A stretch of DNA of 64,000 nucleotides from Ferrimicrobium sp. (lineage in GTDB: Bacteria > Actinomycetota > Acidimicrobiia > Acidimicrobiales > Acidimicrobiaceae). Positions within the stretch are counted from its first letter, which is position 1. The number at the start of each line of letters is the position of its first letter. The notes under the pieces were generated by a model, which saw only the letters and a list, made by a program, of their open reading frames with translations, did not search any database and was not told the origin of the DNA. The translations under genes and the position numbers were made by a program. Positions 21,450-29,945 of this stretch are shown here, piece by piece. The stretch spans positions 1 through 64,000 of the forward strand of contig JALCZJ010000004.1 of NCBI GenBank assembly GCA_022690815.1, in the 5' to 3' direction.

Positions 21450-22343
21450 ATGACGACATCGACGTCAGTTCCGATTGGGCTGCCTGACGAGGCGGCGGCC
21501 ATTCGGGTGGCCGTTCCAGCCGGTGGTCTCTCGCAGGACCTTCGGGCGATCAGTATTGTATGGCGGCGTGAGCTCATTCGCTTCTGGCGCGACAAGCTCC
21601 GGATGGTCACGTCGTTGATTCAGCCGATTTTGTTCCTGTTCGTGCTGGGGACTGGTCTTTCGACGCTTGCCAAGCATGGCATGCCTCCAGGGGTGAACCT
21701 TCGGACCTTTCTCTATCCTGGGGTCCTCGCGATGTCGGCGCTGTTCACCGCGCTGTTCTCGGCAGGCTCGATCGTGTGGGATCGGGAGTTCGGCTTTCTG
21801 CGTGAGATGTTGGTGGCGCCAGTCAGCCGGGGCTCCATCGTTCTTGGTAAGTGTCTCGGTGGTACGACGGTGGCGACGCTACAGGGGATCGTCATTCTCA
21901 TCTTGGCTGGCCTTGCCGGCGTGCCATATCGGCCGACACTGATCCTGGCGCTCATTGGTGAGCTGCTGTTACTATCGTTTACCCTGACCGCTTTTGGCGT
22001 CATGATGGCGGCGAGAATCCAACAGTTTCAGGCGTTTATGGCGGTGACGCAGATGCTCGTGATGCCACTCTTCTTCTTGTCGGGAGCACTGTATCCACTC
22101 GGGGGTCTGCCCACATGGTTGACCGTGCTCACTAGGGTCGACCCACTCACCTATATCGTTGGACCGATGCGGAGTGTGGTCTTTAACTCGATCACGATGA
22201 GCCCTCTGGCTCGGCGCTTTCTGAGCCCCGGTGTAACTTGGGATGGATGGCTTGTTCCAGTCGGTCTATCGCTCGCCATTGTGGCCGCGATGGGGGCGGC
22301 GATGGCGGGTATCGCGATCCTCGAGTTTCGAAAGAACGATTAA
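21450..22343 (+). CDS. ABC-2 type permease (DrrB-like)
   Basis: 297 aa with six hydrophobic segments, first at about 48-68 and last at 270-290. The family stretch ALFSAGSIVWDREFGFLREMLVAPVSRGSIVLGK contains the conserved ExG-type loop of ABC-2 permeases, and MPLFFLSGALYPL is typical of helix 5. Partner of the preceding ATPase. It meets the next gene tail to tail; the stops share two bases. Confidence 0.93.
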   Translation: MTTSTSVPIGLPDEAAAIRVAVPAGGLSQDLRAISIVWRRELIRFWRDKLRMVTSLIQPILFLFVLGTGLSTLAKHGMPPGVNLRTFLYPGVLAMSALFTALFSAGSIVWDREFGFLREMLVAPVSRGSIVLGKCLGGTTVATLQGIVILILAGLAGVPYRPTLILALIGELLLLSFTLTAFGVMMAARIQQFQAFMAVTQMLVMPLFFLSGALYPLGGLPTWLTVLTRVDPLTYIVGPMRSVVFNSITMSPLARRFLSPGVTWDGWLVPVGLSLAIVAAMGAAMAGIAILEFRKND

Positions 22344-23075
22344 TAACTTGTGGGTCGATCGTCGGCTCGCGGGGTCTGAGCACCAGTGGAGTCTCGATCC
22401 TTGGCCAGGAGTTCGATAGCGTAGCCAAAGAAGAGGAGGATCGCCACCGCGAGCGATCACCGTAGCTAAGAGTTCGCCACCGAGGGCCAAGATGACGACG
22501 ATGGCGCTCGCGTTATGGCCGGGCAGAGATTCGGTGATCGCGGTACCGTTTGGGCCCACCCCCAACTGGGTAATGGTGGTACCTTCGGCAGCCTGAGCAA
22601 AGATCACGATGGAGGCGAGCAGGCCCAGTAGCCCGATCATGGCGGTCGGGATCGTGAGGTGTTTGAACAATCGGGCAAGTTGCTGTGGTCCGAGACGGTC
22701 GAACATCGATGGCGGTGACGCATGGTCAGGCTGTACGGTTGCTGGTGGGTTCGTCTCGCGGTCACGAATGGTGGCGGGTATCGCTTCACGTAGGAGTGCG
22801 ATAAAAGTCTCGTTGGCCTCCACCTGTTGTGGGGAGGTGGTGTCGAAATCGACCTCGAGTCCGACCTCGCAGGTATGCTCGTCGATTGGCACAACATGCA
22901 TGCGAAACGGCAGCCGTACCGGAGATGCTCCAGTTGTAAGGGTCTTACCCTCTAGCGCAAGAGCGTCTTGGTCAACCTTGTTAACCTCGCTATAGCGATA
23001 GGCGACATCAAGTGTGGCTCCGAAGCCAACGGCTGCTCGATCTGGTACTGAGATAGTTGTCGTGATTGTCTCCAT
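22340..23075 (-). pseudogene. SRPBCC-like N-terminus with C-terminal membrane helices, apparent frameshift
   Basis: The frame starting at 23075 encodes a soluble domain of about 125 residues (METITTTISV opening), resembling the START/SRPBCC polyketide-cyclase or CoxG-like fold. A linker and two hydrophobic helices follow (AMIGLLGLLASIVIFAQAA; SAIVVILALGGELLA). Near 22460 that frame turns into unlikely, basic sequence that runs into the permease gene. The phase one base away instead reads a hydrophobic AVAILLFFGYAIELLA, a polar tail and a TAA at 22340-22342, exactly abutting the permease stop. A one-base frameshift near 22460, real or a sequencing error, explains both facts. Function unknown. 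Confidence 0.6.
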
Positions 23076-23735
23076 GTTTGGCTACGTTGGCACCGATTGG
23101 GGTCTCATGCAGTCTGAGTGTCGACGTAAGTCAAGATCATGCCCTAACCGCATGCTTTAACATCTGTGCTCTGTGCAAGCGTTGTTTCGCTACTGATTCA
23201 TTGAATGATCGCCTGGATGGAGCCCCGCGATTCATGTTGGTAGCCACTAATTGTCCGTATCGTTAGGTGCTTGTGCGCCATGACGCACCATCGAATACTG
23301 ACCATCGATGCGTGGTACCAAGACCGATTGGAATCATGACCTCTAGGCCCTCGTACTCTGGTTATGAGGCTAGATTACGCGCGGCGCGAAGTGACTCATG
23401 AGGACTGGTACTTCGGGTGCCGTTGCCTGGGGAACGGAACCCGCTATCTTCGATGGCCATAGTGGCCATCGACCCAGTTGGCACCAAGGTGTTGGGCGCT
23501 CGAACCTTACAACAGCTGGCCGAGCCCCGCCGTTTGCTGCATGGTGCCTGTTGGCAGTCGCCTGTACCCATCTAGCGGTAGACCACCTGAGCCAAATCCT
23601 GATCGTCTCTGGTCAGACACCGTCATCGTTGCAGTTGGTGATCTGGATGGTTGGGTAGGGTAGACCTTCACCGACTTCCCGATTGTGATCGCGCGTTCGG
23701 GAGTAGCGTGCACGTATCGGTGTAGGTTAAGGTAC
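23076..23735. other. Intergenic region between divergent genes
   Basis: About 660 bases with no credible gene. It contains a perfect short inverted repeat (23451-23471), listed separately. Promoters for both flanking genes must lie here but none is clear. Confidence 0.4.
23451..23471. repeat. Short perfect inverted repeat, operator-like
   Basis: CGATGGCCA and TGGCCATCG flank TAG. Nine-base arms with a three-base centre suit a dimeric repressor site, 265 bases upstream of the NAGPA-domain gene. No T tract, so not a terminator. Confidence 0.4.
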
Positions 23736-24800
23736 GTGAGAAGTTTTCGTTCGCCTACCGTGACGAGAAGTGCACCAGCGGGCGTTCTCGTGAGGCGAGT
23801 GCTTGTTGGCCTTGTCATCGTGAGCCTGAGTGCGTGGGTCTGGGGCGGGAACGACTCGTCGGTCGAGCACCTGCGACGCGTGGCACTGACCGCTCACCAT
23901 ACAAACGCCCTGTACCCAATGGATCACTTTGCGAATCGTGGGCACCTTTCGGCATCGAACCTCGTTGGTTCCTACGAGCAGTTGTGGTATGCACCGCTCC
24001 CGGTTGCTTCGATGGTTCCGGGTGAGGGGCCATCGGTTTGGGTTCCAGCAGGCGATCAGAGCGCTCAGGGCTCGGCCGTCTTCACCACCACGATTAACCC
24101 GACGGCTCAGGGGTCACCGGTTGCGATCGCATGGATCGACCAGAATCACGCGAAGACTGAGATCTATGCGGGTACCACGCAGCCCGGTGGTACCTGGCCT
24201 CACCAGGCACCGATTCCGGCCTCTCGTTACTCGACGTTACTCGCGGCGTTTGAGGGCGGTTTCCAGTTCACGCCGACAGGAGGTGGGTTCTACCAGGATG
24301 GTCGCTACGGCTCTCCACTTCAGCCTGGTGACGCCTCGCTTGTCGAATATCAAGACGGTGACGTTGCTATCGGGTCTTGGGGGAGTGAAGTATCCATGAC
24401 CCCGGATGTCGTCGCCGTGCGGCAGAACCTCACCTTGTTAGTCGATCACGGTGAGGTAACGCCGCAAGCTAGTGTGGCGCCACTCATCACCTGGGGCTAC
24501 TCGTTGGGTAATCTGGTGAGCACGTGGCGTAGTGGGATCGGCGTCACCGCCAATGGGAATCTCGTTTGGGTCGGTGGGCCGGGCCTGTCACCGGCGCTGC
24601 TTGGCGCGGTGTTGGTGCACGCAGGCGCAGTAAAGGGGATGCAACTTGACATCAACCCTGATTGGGTGAACTTTGCGACCTATACCGATCAGTCGGGAAC
24701 TGGCATCGTTGGTACCAACGTTCTCGCGGGCATGATCTTTGCGCCGGTGCACTATCTCGGCCCGTTTTGGCGGGACTTCGTAGCGGTCTTTGCGCGTTAG
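23736..24800 (+). CDS. Exported NAGPA/DUF2233-like protein
   Basis: 354 aa from GTG 23736 (an upstream in-frame start at 23685 is less likely). Residues 16-38 form a signal anchor (RRVLVGLVIVSLSAWVW), preceded by basic residues. The rest resembles the NAGPA (phosphodiester glycosidase-like) domain: FEGGFQFTPTGGGFYQDGR in the middle and a C-terminal GAVLVHAGAVKGMQLDINP. Known members hydrolyse phosphodiester-linked sugars; some bacterial ones act at the envelope or on spores. The substrate is unknown. It stands alone. Confidence 0.82.
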   Translation: MRSFRSPTVTRSAPAGVLVRRVLVGLVIVSLSAWVWGGNDSSVEHLRRVALTAHHTNALYPMDHFANRGHLSASNLVGSYEQLWYAPLPVASMVPGEGPSVWVPAGDQSAQGSAVFTTTINPTAQGSPVAIAWIDQNHAKTEIYAGTTQPGGTWPHQAPIPASRYSTLLAAFEGGFQFTPTGGGFYQDGRYGSPLQPGDASLVEYQDGDVAIGSWGSEVSMTPDVVAVRQNLTLLVDHGEVTPQASVAPLITWGYSLGNLVSTWRSGIGVTANGNLVWVGGPGLSPALLGAVLVHAGAVKGMQLDINPDWVNFATYTDQSGTGIVGTNVLAGMIFAPVHYLGPFWRDFVAVFAR

Positions 24801-25684
24801 TCCGCCAAGCTCGAGAGTCGCAAACCTCGTGGTGCTAGGTGCGATCGCAGTCGCCATTTGGCAGCCAAAGTCGATGATGGGTGTGATGCCGGTTTGTTGA
24901 TGAGGCGGCTACCGGTTTGTGAAAGCCACGTGATCTGGGGGGATCTCGCTGGTTAGCATGTAGCGATCCACCCTCTATCAACTATAGGACTATCGCTCGT
25001 TCACGCTCGTTGTCGACCCACTTTGAGCGCGGGGTTTGGACCGTTTGGGTTGAAGGTGCGATGAGAACTCGCCCATCGCAAGAATTTTGGTAGACCCACC
25101 CAGGCAGGACCCCCGGATCCTTGGCTGGATTAACGCGGCCAGAACTGCAAACAACTTCACCGAACGAAGCGATACTGGATCGCCAACTTGGGTTTGACCT
25201 TGCCCCACGCTATCGGTTGTAAGGGGCGAGCGGCGTCGGGTGTTGTAAGGTAATGAGCACGATCTTATGACGGTTGGACCTTGGCTACGTTGGGTTGACC
25301 GGGTGCGTAGTTCATTCGCGAGGGCGACGACGAGATTGGGTGCCATCGCGCTCTTGGGCGCCAAGGGCACCGTTAGCGCCACGGTCGTGCCTTGGTTCTC
25401 GATGCAAGGTCCGAGGACCTAGTGACGTAGTCGATGCGGGGGGCTGCGGATTCGCAGTGTGAGGCGGCGCTTTGGCTTGGGGCTGGCTTCGCAGGTGTTG
25501 TGATCGGCGCCTGGTGGCCCTTGGGAGGCTAGTACCTCCGAAGGTGAGCGGGGTAGTCCATCGTGGCAATGAGAACGAGGGTGTACGGCGGTCCTCCTCA
25601 GCCCCTCGCGTTATCGGAGAGACTCGGCCAACAGGAACGAGCAGGTAAGGGCGGCGAGATGAAGGGGTGTGGTGTCGCGCGGAT
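24801..25684. other. Long intergenic region without a convincing gene
   Basis: About 880 bases between two genes that point at each other. Frames such as reverse 24990-25382 or forward 25274-25462 lack ribosome binding sites and family features. No RNA gene was recognised. Confidence 0.4.
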
Positions 25685-26713
25685 TTACGGTCGTTGGTTG
25701 GCTGTGGCAAGGAGCGCATCGTCGAAGGCGTAATCGAAGAATGGTGCGAAGAAAGGGTCCTCGTCGAATTGGCTCGTTTTGCGATGATGGGCAAGATCAA
25801 CGAGCCAGTCGATTTCAGCGGCGACCGTGGTGGCGTAGTTGCCGATCGGACGATAGCCAAGCGCCTCGGCGCGGCGGGTGTCGAGAACAACCGGATAGCG
25901 ACTGTCCCAGGGGTTGAAGCGTCGGTCTGTGCCCGCATCGATTGATATCTCGTCAAAGCTCGTATCGAGTTGTTGGGCCACGATGCGAGCGATCTCAACG
26001 CCGGATGGTGCATCGGGGTCGGCGATATTGAGGACGTGCGAGCCCTGTAGTGGCGCCAAGGTTGTGATCAGTGCGGCGATGTTTGCGGCGGCGCTCGGAT
26101 GATCGACCCCGCTGCGCTCTGGTGAGGTGAGCAGCGTCTTGCGACCGTCAAGGATGCGTCGTACGTAGACCCACTCTCGCGGACGCCTGGCGTAGGCGCC
26201 ATGGATCTTCGAAGGGCGCAGAATTGAGACGGGATAGCCGGTATCGAGCAGCGTCTCTTCCGCAGCAACCTTGTTGGCGCCATAGCCGGCTCTCGTTGTC
26301 CAGTCGGCGCCATTGGGGCGAATCGTCGGCTGATCTTCACTGATTGGCCCATCGAAGCGCGGAGGCTCTTCGGAGTTGGAGTGGTTGCCCAACGAGTCGA
26401 CGTAGACGGCCTTCGATGAGATCATGATGGTTCTCGCCACGTTGTCAAGGTAGGGCACGAGCATAGCTGCCTGGCGTTCGTGATAGCAGACACAGTCAAC
26501 GACCAGATCGGCTCCTTGTGCCAGGAGTCCTGTCAAGGTCGCCGGGTCATTGCGATCGGCAGCGATGAAACGTGCGGTGGTCTCCTCCAGGGCTGGGGGC
26601 ACATGTGCAGGGTCGAGACCGGTCACAATCACGTTGAAACCTTCGGCAATGAGTCGTTGGCTGAGCGTGATGCCGATGGCTCCAGTGCCTCCCAGTATTA
26701 CGGCCAATGGCAT
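25685..26713 (-). CDS. NAD-dependent epimerase/dehydratase (extended SDR)
   Basis: 342 aa. The Rossmann motif is GGTGAIG at residues 8-14, and the active-site Tyr and Lys are in GYGANKVAAEE (YxxxK). SSKAVYVDS supplies the Ser position. An Asp/Asn-rich DRNDPATL follows the second strand as in NAD(P)-binding atypical SDRs, and the C-terminal region has the ILRPSKIHGAYARRPREW substrate-binding stretch. Likely acts on a nucleotide sugar or similar metabolite. The substrate cannot be told. A separate monocistronic gene. Confidence 0.9.
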   Translation of the reverse strand: MPLAVILGGTGAIGITLSQRLIAEGFNVIVTGLDPAHVPPALEETTARFIAADRNDPATLTGLLAQGADLVVDCVCYHERQAAMLVPYLDNVARTIMISSKAVYVDSLGNHSNSEEPPRFDGPISEDQPTIRPNGADWTTRAGYGANKVAAEETLLDTGYPVSILRPSKIHGAYARRPREWVYVRRILDGRKTLLTSPERSGVDHPSAAANIAALITTLAPLQGSHVLNIADPDAPSGVEIARIVAQQLDTSFDEISIDAGTDRRFNPWDSRYPVVLDTRRAEALGYRPIGNYATTVAAEIDWLVDLAHHRKTSQFDEDPFFAPFFDYAFDDALLATANQRP

Positions 26714-27364
26714 GAGGCGAGTTTATCGTCGCGGCGATGGTGCCCAACTCTTTCGTTTGGATGTCCTGAGTGGGATGTGTGGTCGCTTCGACCATCCCTG
26801 CCAGGTGTGCCATACACTTTGGGCCTCGATCGAGCGCGTGTCTTGGGGTGGCAACCTTGCTGATCGGCCAAGTTATGAGGGGGGATCGCTGATCACTAGG
26901 CTGGCCCTGCGCTCAACAGGTAAGGGATTACAGTTGATAGGTTGACAACGGCGTACATTCTGAGGGCATCGTGTCAAGCGGCGCTCGGAGTTCTGATGCA
27001 GCGAGGCGTCCATTACCGTTGTCGCGGGTGCAGCGTGCACTTGAGCTAGCAGCCCTCTCGCTTCTCGGCAGGCAGGCATCAGCAGATACGCCGACACTGC
27101 TCCACGGTGGCGTGTGTTGACATCGCTCGGGTTGACGCCGTTATGTCTGTCGCGACGCCGGGTGGCACCCGTGTCGGAAGAGGTGTGGCATCGCCGGCAA
27201 ACTGGGTACAGTGCGCACGCTGTTAGTAGTGCTCGGTGCTAGCGCTCGGTGTTGGCTCTGGGATTCCTGGCAAGTATCACAGCTAAGCTCGCACCCACCT
27301 GGCAAAGCTTTGAGCACTGGCGAGATTACGGACCGATTGAGGCGAAACGTATCATTGCATCGCC
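26714..27364. other. Intergenic region
   Basis: About 650 bases between two reverse-strand genes. Nothing with coding character or clear regulatory structure was seen. Confidence 0.4.
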
Positions 27365-27706
27365 TTAGACCCCGATGACCTGGTAACCACTCTCAACGAG
27401 TTCGATCATGATGTTCCCAGCAGGCTCGAGCTCAATCCCGCGCTCAGTGATCACCTTCTCGTCGAGCCCCATCTGGGTAACGTTTGCAGGGCAGGCTTGG
27501 ACCGGCACTTGGGCGGCCGCCAGATCACTGAGAACCTCGACGACCGCTGGAAGGGTGGACTCTCCGAGGGCCACACCTGGCCCGAAAAGATAAACGCGCA
27601 CGTCTTGGTTGCGGTTGGCTCGGAGTCGCTGTGCGAGACGAAGTCCAGACATTGCCTTATCAACTTGATCGGGGCCTGCGGTGATCCAAAATGCAATTTT
27701 TGCCAT
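27365..27706 (-). CDS. DsrE/DsrF-like small sulfur-relay protein
   Basis: 113 aa. DsrE fold: MAKIAFWITAGPDQVDKAMSGLRLA at the N-terminus, a VRVYLFGPGVAL strand-turn, then AQVPVQACPANVTQMGL with a Cys at about residue 77 at the position where some family members carry the active Cys, and a C-terminal VESGYQVIGV. Family members move sulfane sulfur or act in unknown small-molecule reactions. ATG 27706 follows CTGGGGTT. The neighbours give no further clue. Confidence 0.85.
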   Translation of the reverse strand: MAKIAFWITAGPDQVDKAMSGLRLAQRLRANRNQDVRVYLFGPGVALGESTLPAVVEVLSDLAAAQVPVQACPANVTQMGLDEKVITERGIELEPAGNIMIELVESGYQVIGV

Positions 27707-28079
27707 AACCCCAGTGTACCCCCCTGAGTATGATGAGATGGCTCATCGGCCCCTGCTACGGGGTGTCATGTTGTGGACCAACCTGCTGGATGACGTTTCA
27801 CGGCCAAGAAGTCAGGATGTCGATAGGTGCTCGCCTCCGAGCAGGTTTGGCGGTCCGGCGATGTCATAGAGTCGAAGATCCGGGTTGCGGGGCTAGATGG
27901 CGACAGAGCATCGTGCTAAAGGACCTTCATGGGCTATCGGCAGGACGGTTGGGCAGGCAAGTTGCGCCGTATCGATCGTTGGTAGTGTGATTTTGGGTTC
28001 AACAGTCTTGGTTGGGTTTTTGGTGATGCATTGTTTCCCTAAAGTTTGCTTGACACGAGGAATAAATAGGCATCAAGTT
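27707..28079. other. Intergenic region
   Basis: About 370 bases with no coding character. A TTGACA at 28050-28055 is present but is 27 bases from the next -10-like element. Confidence 0.35.
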
Positions 28080-28088
28080 TGCTATACT
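28080..28088 (+). promoter_or_regulatory. Extended -10 promoter of a small transcription unit
   Basis: TGCTATACT at 28080-28088 matches the TGnTATAAT extended -10 with one mismatch. Transcription would start near 28095, about 43 nt before the small gene at 28138. Confidence 0.5.
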
Positions 28089-28137
28089 GGATGACGAAGA
28101 CAAATGAAGATAAGTGTTCTTTGGGAAGGAGTGAACA

Positions 28138-28293
28138 ATGAGGTTCGCAGATTTTAATCTTGGAAGTCGTTTGACACGCCGGGGGTCGATGGATCTAGAG
28201 GCTGTTGGGTATGGAGTCTCGACGCAGTCAAGGTCACGGTCGCACGGTTTGTCAACCTACCTGATGTCGGAGATAAACGCAAAGGGTTGCTGA
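28138..28293 (+). CDS. 51-aa protein of unknown function in its own transcription unit
   Basis: A short gene that standard size cut-offs miss. It has a strong GGAAGGAG at 28124-28131 before ATG 28138, an extended -10 about 50 bases upstream and a perfect-palindrome terminator 55 bases downstream. The product begins MRFADFNLGSRLTRRG, is rich in Ser and Arg (QSRSRSHG around residue 31) and ends in KGC. No transmembrane helix or known family. It could be a small regulatory or secreted peptide, or a leader on a non-coding RNA. The expression signals are better evidence than the protein itself. Confidence 0.5.
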   Translation: MRFADFNLGSRLTRRGSMDLEAVGYGVSTQSRSRSHGLSTYLMSEINAKGC

Positions 28294-28347
28294 GCAGGTA
28301 GTTCTTTGAACTGCCCGTTGCTACAGTTCCGCTAGTAGTGTCTACAA

Positions 28348-28394
28348 CGAAGCCGGGGAGCACATCGATGTGCTCCCCGGCTTCGTCGCGTTTT
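28348..28394 (+). terminator. Perfect 38-bp palindrome, probable terminator
   Basis: Arms CGAAGCCGGGGAGCACATC and GATGTGCTCCCCGGCTTCG are exact complements with no spacer (28348-28385), followed by TCGCG and TTTT at 28391-28394. It very likely ends the unit of the small gene at 28138; it could work in both directions. Confidence 0.7.
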
Positions 28395-29010
28395 GGGCTT
28401 GGCCGATCTCGATTGTCGTCATGTCTCTGTCGAGAAGTGTATGGCACGAGTGGCAAGCGATTAATGCGATCCGAGCCCGGGCATTTGACGTACCTGTCGA
28501 GCCATCTATTCGACCGATATGGGGTATTCATATTTGTGATATTAGGCCCATTGCTTAGCCCCCTTCTTGGGTCGCTCATTGTGGACGAGTCCACACGCCG
28601 GTGGGACGAGCCGGCAAGCACCGGTGTCATGGCGGGTACGGGTTGGCGACCGGATTCTACGGACTCGAGGTCGTATGCTCTTGGTCGCCCCTGGAGTGGG
28701 GCAAGCATCGTAGTGTCGTGAGGGCGGGCACGTGCGTTGGCGGGCGCCAATCGTACCCTGCTCGTTCTGTGCCCCCAGTTCGCTTGCTAGTGTTTCCAAC
28801 GAGGTAACGATGGCAATGTATGGCGCTCAGCACGTGTGTGGCGTGCTCGAACCAGCTGATGTTGGCTCGCTTGGGTCGTTGTGGGGCGCGTGGCCGAGCG
28901 TTTCGGTGCTGAGCGTGGGGCTGGCCCCAATGTGAGCGGGCATGGGTTGGACGTGATTGCGAGTTGCAATTGGCTTGCGTTGGGATAGAAGCGGACTGGA
29001 TCGGGGAGGA
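28395..29010. other. Intergenic region
   Basis: About 615 bases. Overlapping frames on both strands (reverse 28154-28750 is the longest) have no ribosome binding site or family features. Confidence 0.4.
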
Positions 29011-29337
29011 ATGTCGGAGTCATCGAAGTCAGAGCTGCCAAAGTTGGTGAGGGATCTCATTCCAGAGATGATACGTGCAAGTGGTAGGGATCCGCGTACG
29101 CGGACGTTGTCGGCGCACGAACTTGTGATGGCGTTGCGGGTGAAGTTGCAAGAAGAGGTTGCGGAGTACCTGGCCGAGCCTTCACTCGAGGAGCTTGCTG
29201 ATGTTACCGAAGTCATCAAGGCGTTGGTGGCCACGCACGACGCCCAATGGGAGGATCTCGAAGCGGTGCGGGTTGACAAGCGCCAGCGATGCGGTGGATT
29301 TGATCGTGGGGTTTGGCTGGTTGGGTTGGAGGGGTAG
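29011..29337 (+). CDS. MazG-like nucleotide pyrophosphohydrolase
   Basis: 108 aa. The family (phosphoribosyl-ATP pyrophosphohydrolase-like, all-alpha NTP-PPase) removes pyrophosphate from nucleotides. Here PKLVRDLIPEMI at about residue 9-20 is typical of the house-cleaning subfamily, and the metal-binding ExxE..ExxD pattern is seen in LQEEVAEYLAEPSLEELADVTEVI (about 48-71). ATG 29011 directly follows GGGGAGGA, which favours it over the longer frame from 28957. C-terminal RGVWLVGLEG closes the domain. Monocistronic. Confidence 0.88.
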   Translation: MSESSKSELPKLVRDLIPEMIRASGRDPRTRTLSAHELVMALRVKLQEEVAEYLAEPSLEELADVTEVIKALVATHDAQWEDLEAVRVDKRQRCGGFDRGVWLVGLEG

Positions 29338-29945
29338 GCCGTCCCCTCACGTCGTCTGATCACCGCTGGTCGGTATTGAGTCGATTGTGATAGCGGGTGT
29401 GGCTCACGCAGAGCTTGAGTGATTTCTCGTCGGATCATGGTGGAATCCGTTACCCAATGACCGCGGGCCCATTGGACGAGAGTCGCTTCGTTAGGCGTTG
29501 GGTCAACGACGAGGCAGGGCTGGCTGGGCAGCCAGCGATGTGCGATGGGGATCATAGCTTCGCTGGTGTCCTTACCGATGGCCGATGGCGGATCTCGCGG
29601 TCAAGGTTAAGGCATGCGTGCTCGATGGCTCGTTTTATGTTTTCTGACACCTGCTTCCGGCTGATGAACCTATCAGCCGCTCGATGGTTAGCGTGTGTAT
29701 TCTCCGGCAAGCGGTAGAGGGCGTGTTCGTGGGCGGATCCAAGAGCCAAGATCGATCTGTGACGTCACGGCCAACGGGAGCCAACGAAGTGTTCGAGCTG
29801 GTCTTCTTAGCGACGACGCAACGAGGAGCACGGCATGCATTGCGGTTGGCATCAACCCTTCATCGACCCGAAACAAAGGTGTAACAGAGGATCGATAGGC
29901 TCTCGCCAAACCTCGTAGTGGGTGTGCGAGGTCAAGGAGGTCTTG
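29338..29945. other. Intergenic region
   Basis: About 600 bases before the permease. Short overlapping frames only; no clear promoter or RNA. Confidence 0.4.

Noticed and set aside
28050-28088. TTGACA at 28050 as -35 for the small unit
   Set aside because: The distance to TATACT at 28083 is 27 bases, too long; the extended -10 alone was kept.
28138-28293. tmRNA, 6S or SRP RNA at the small transcription unit
   Set aside because: None of the conserved features of these RNAs could be recognised there.
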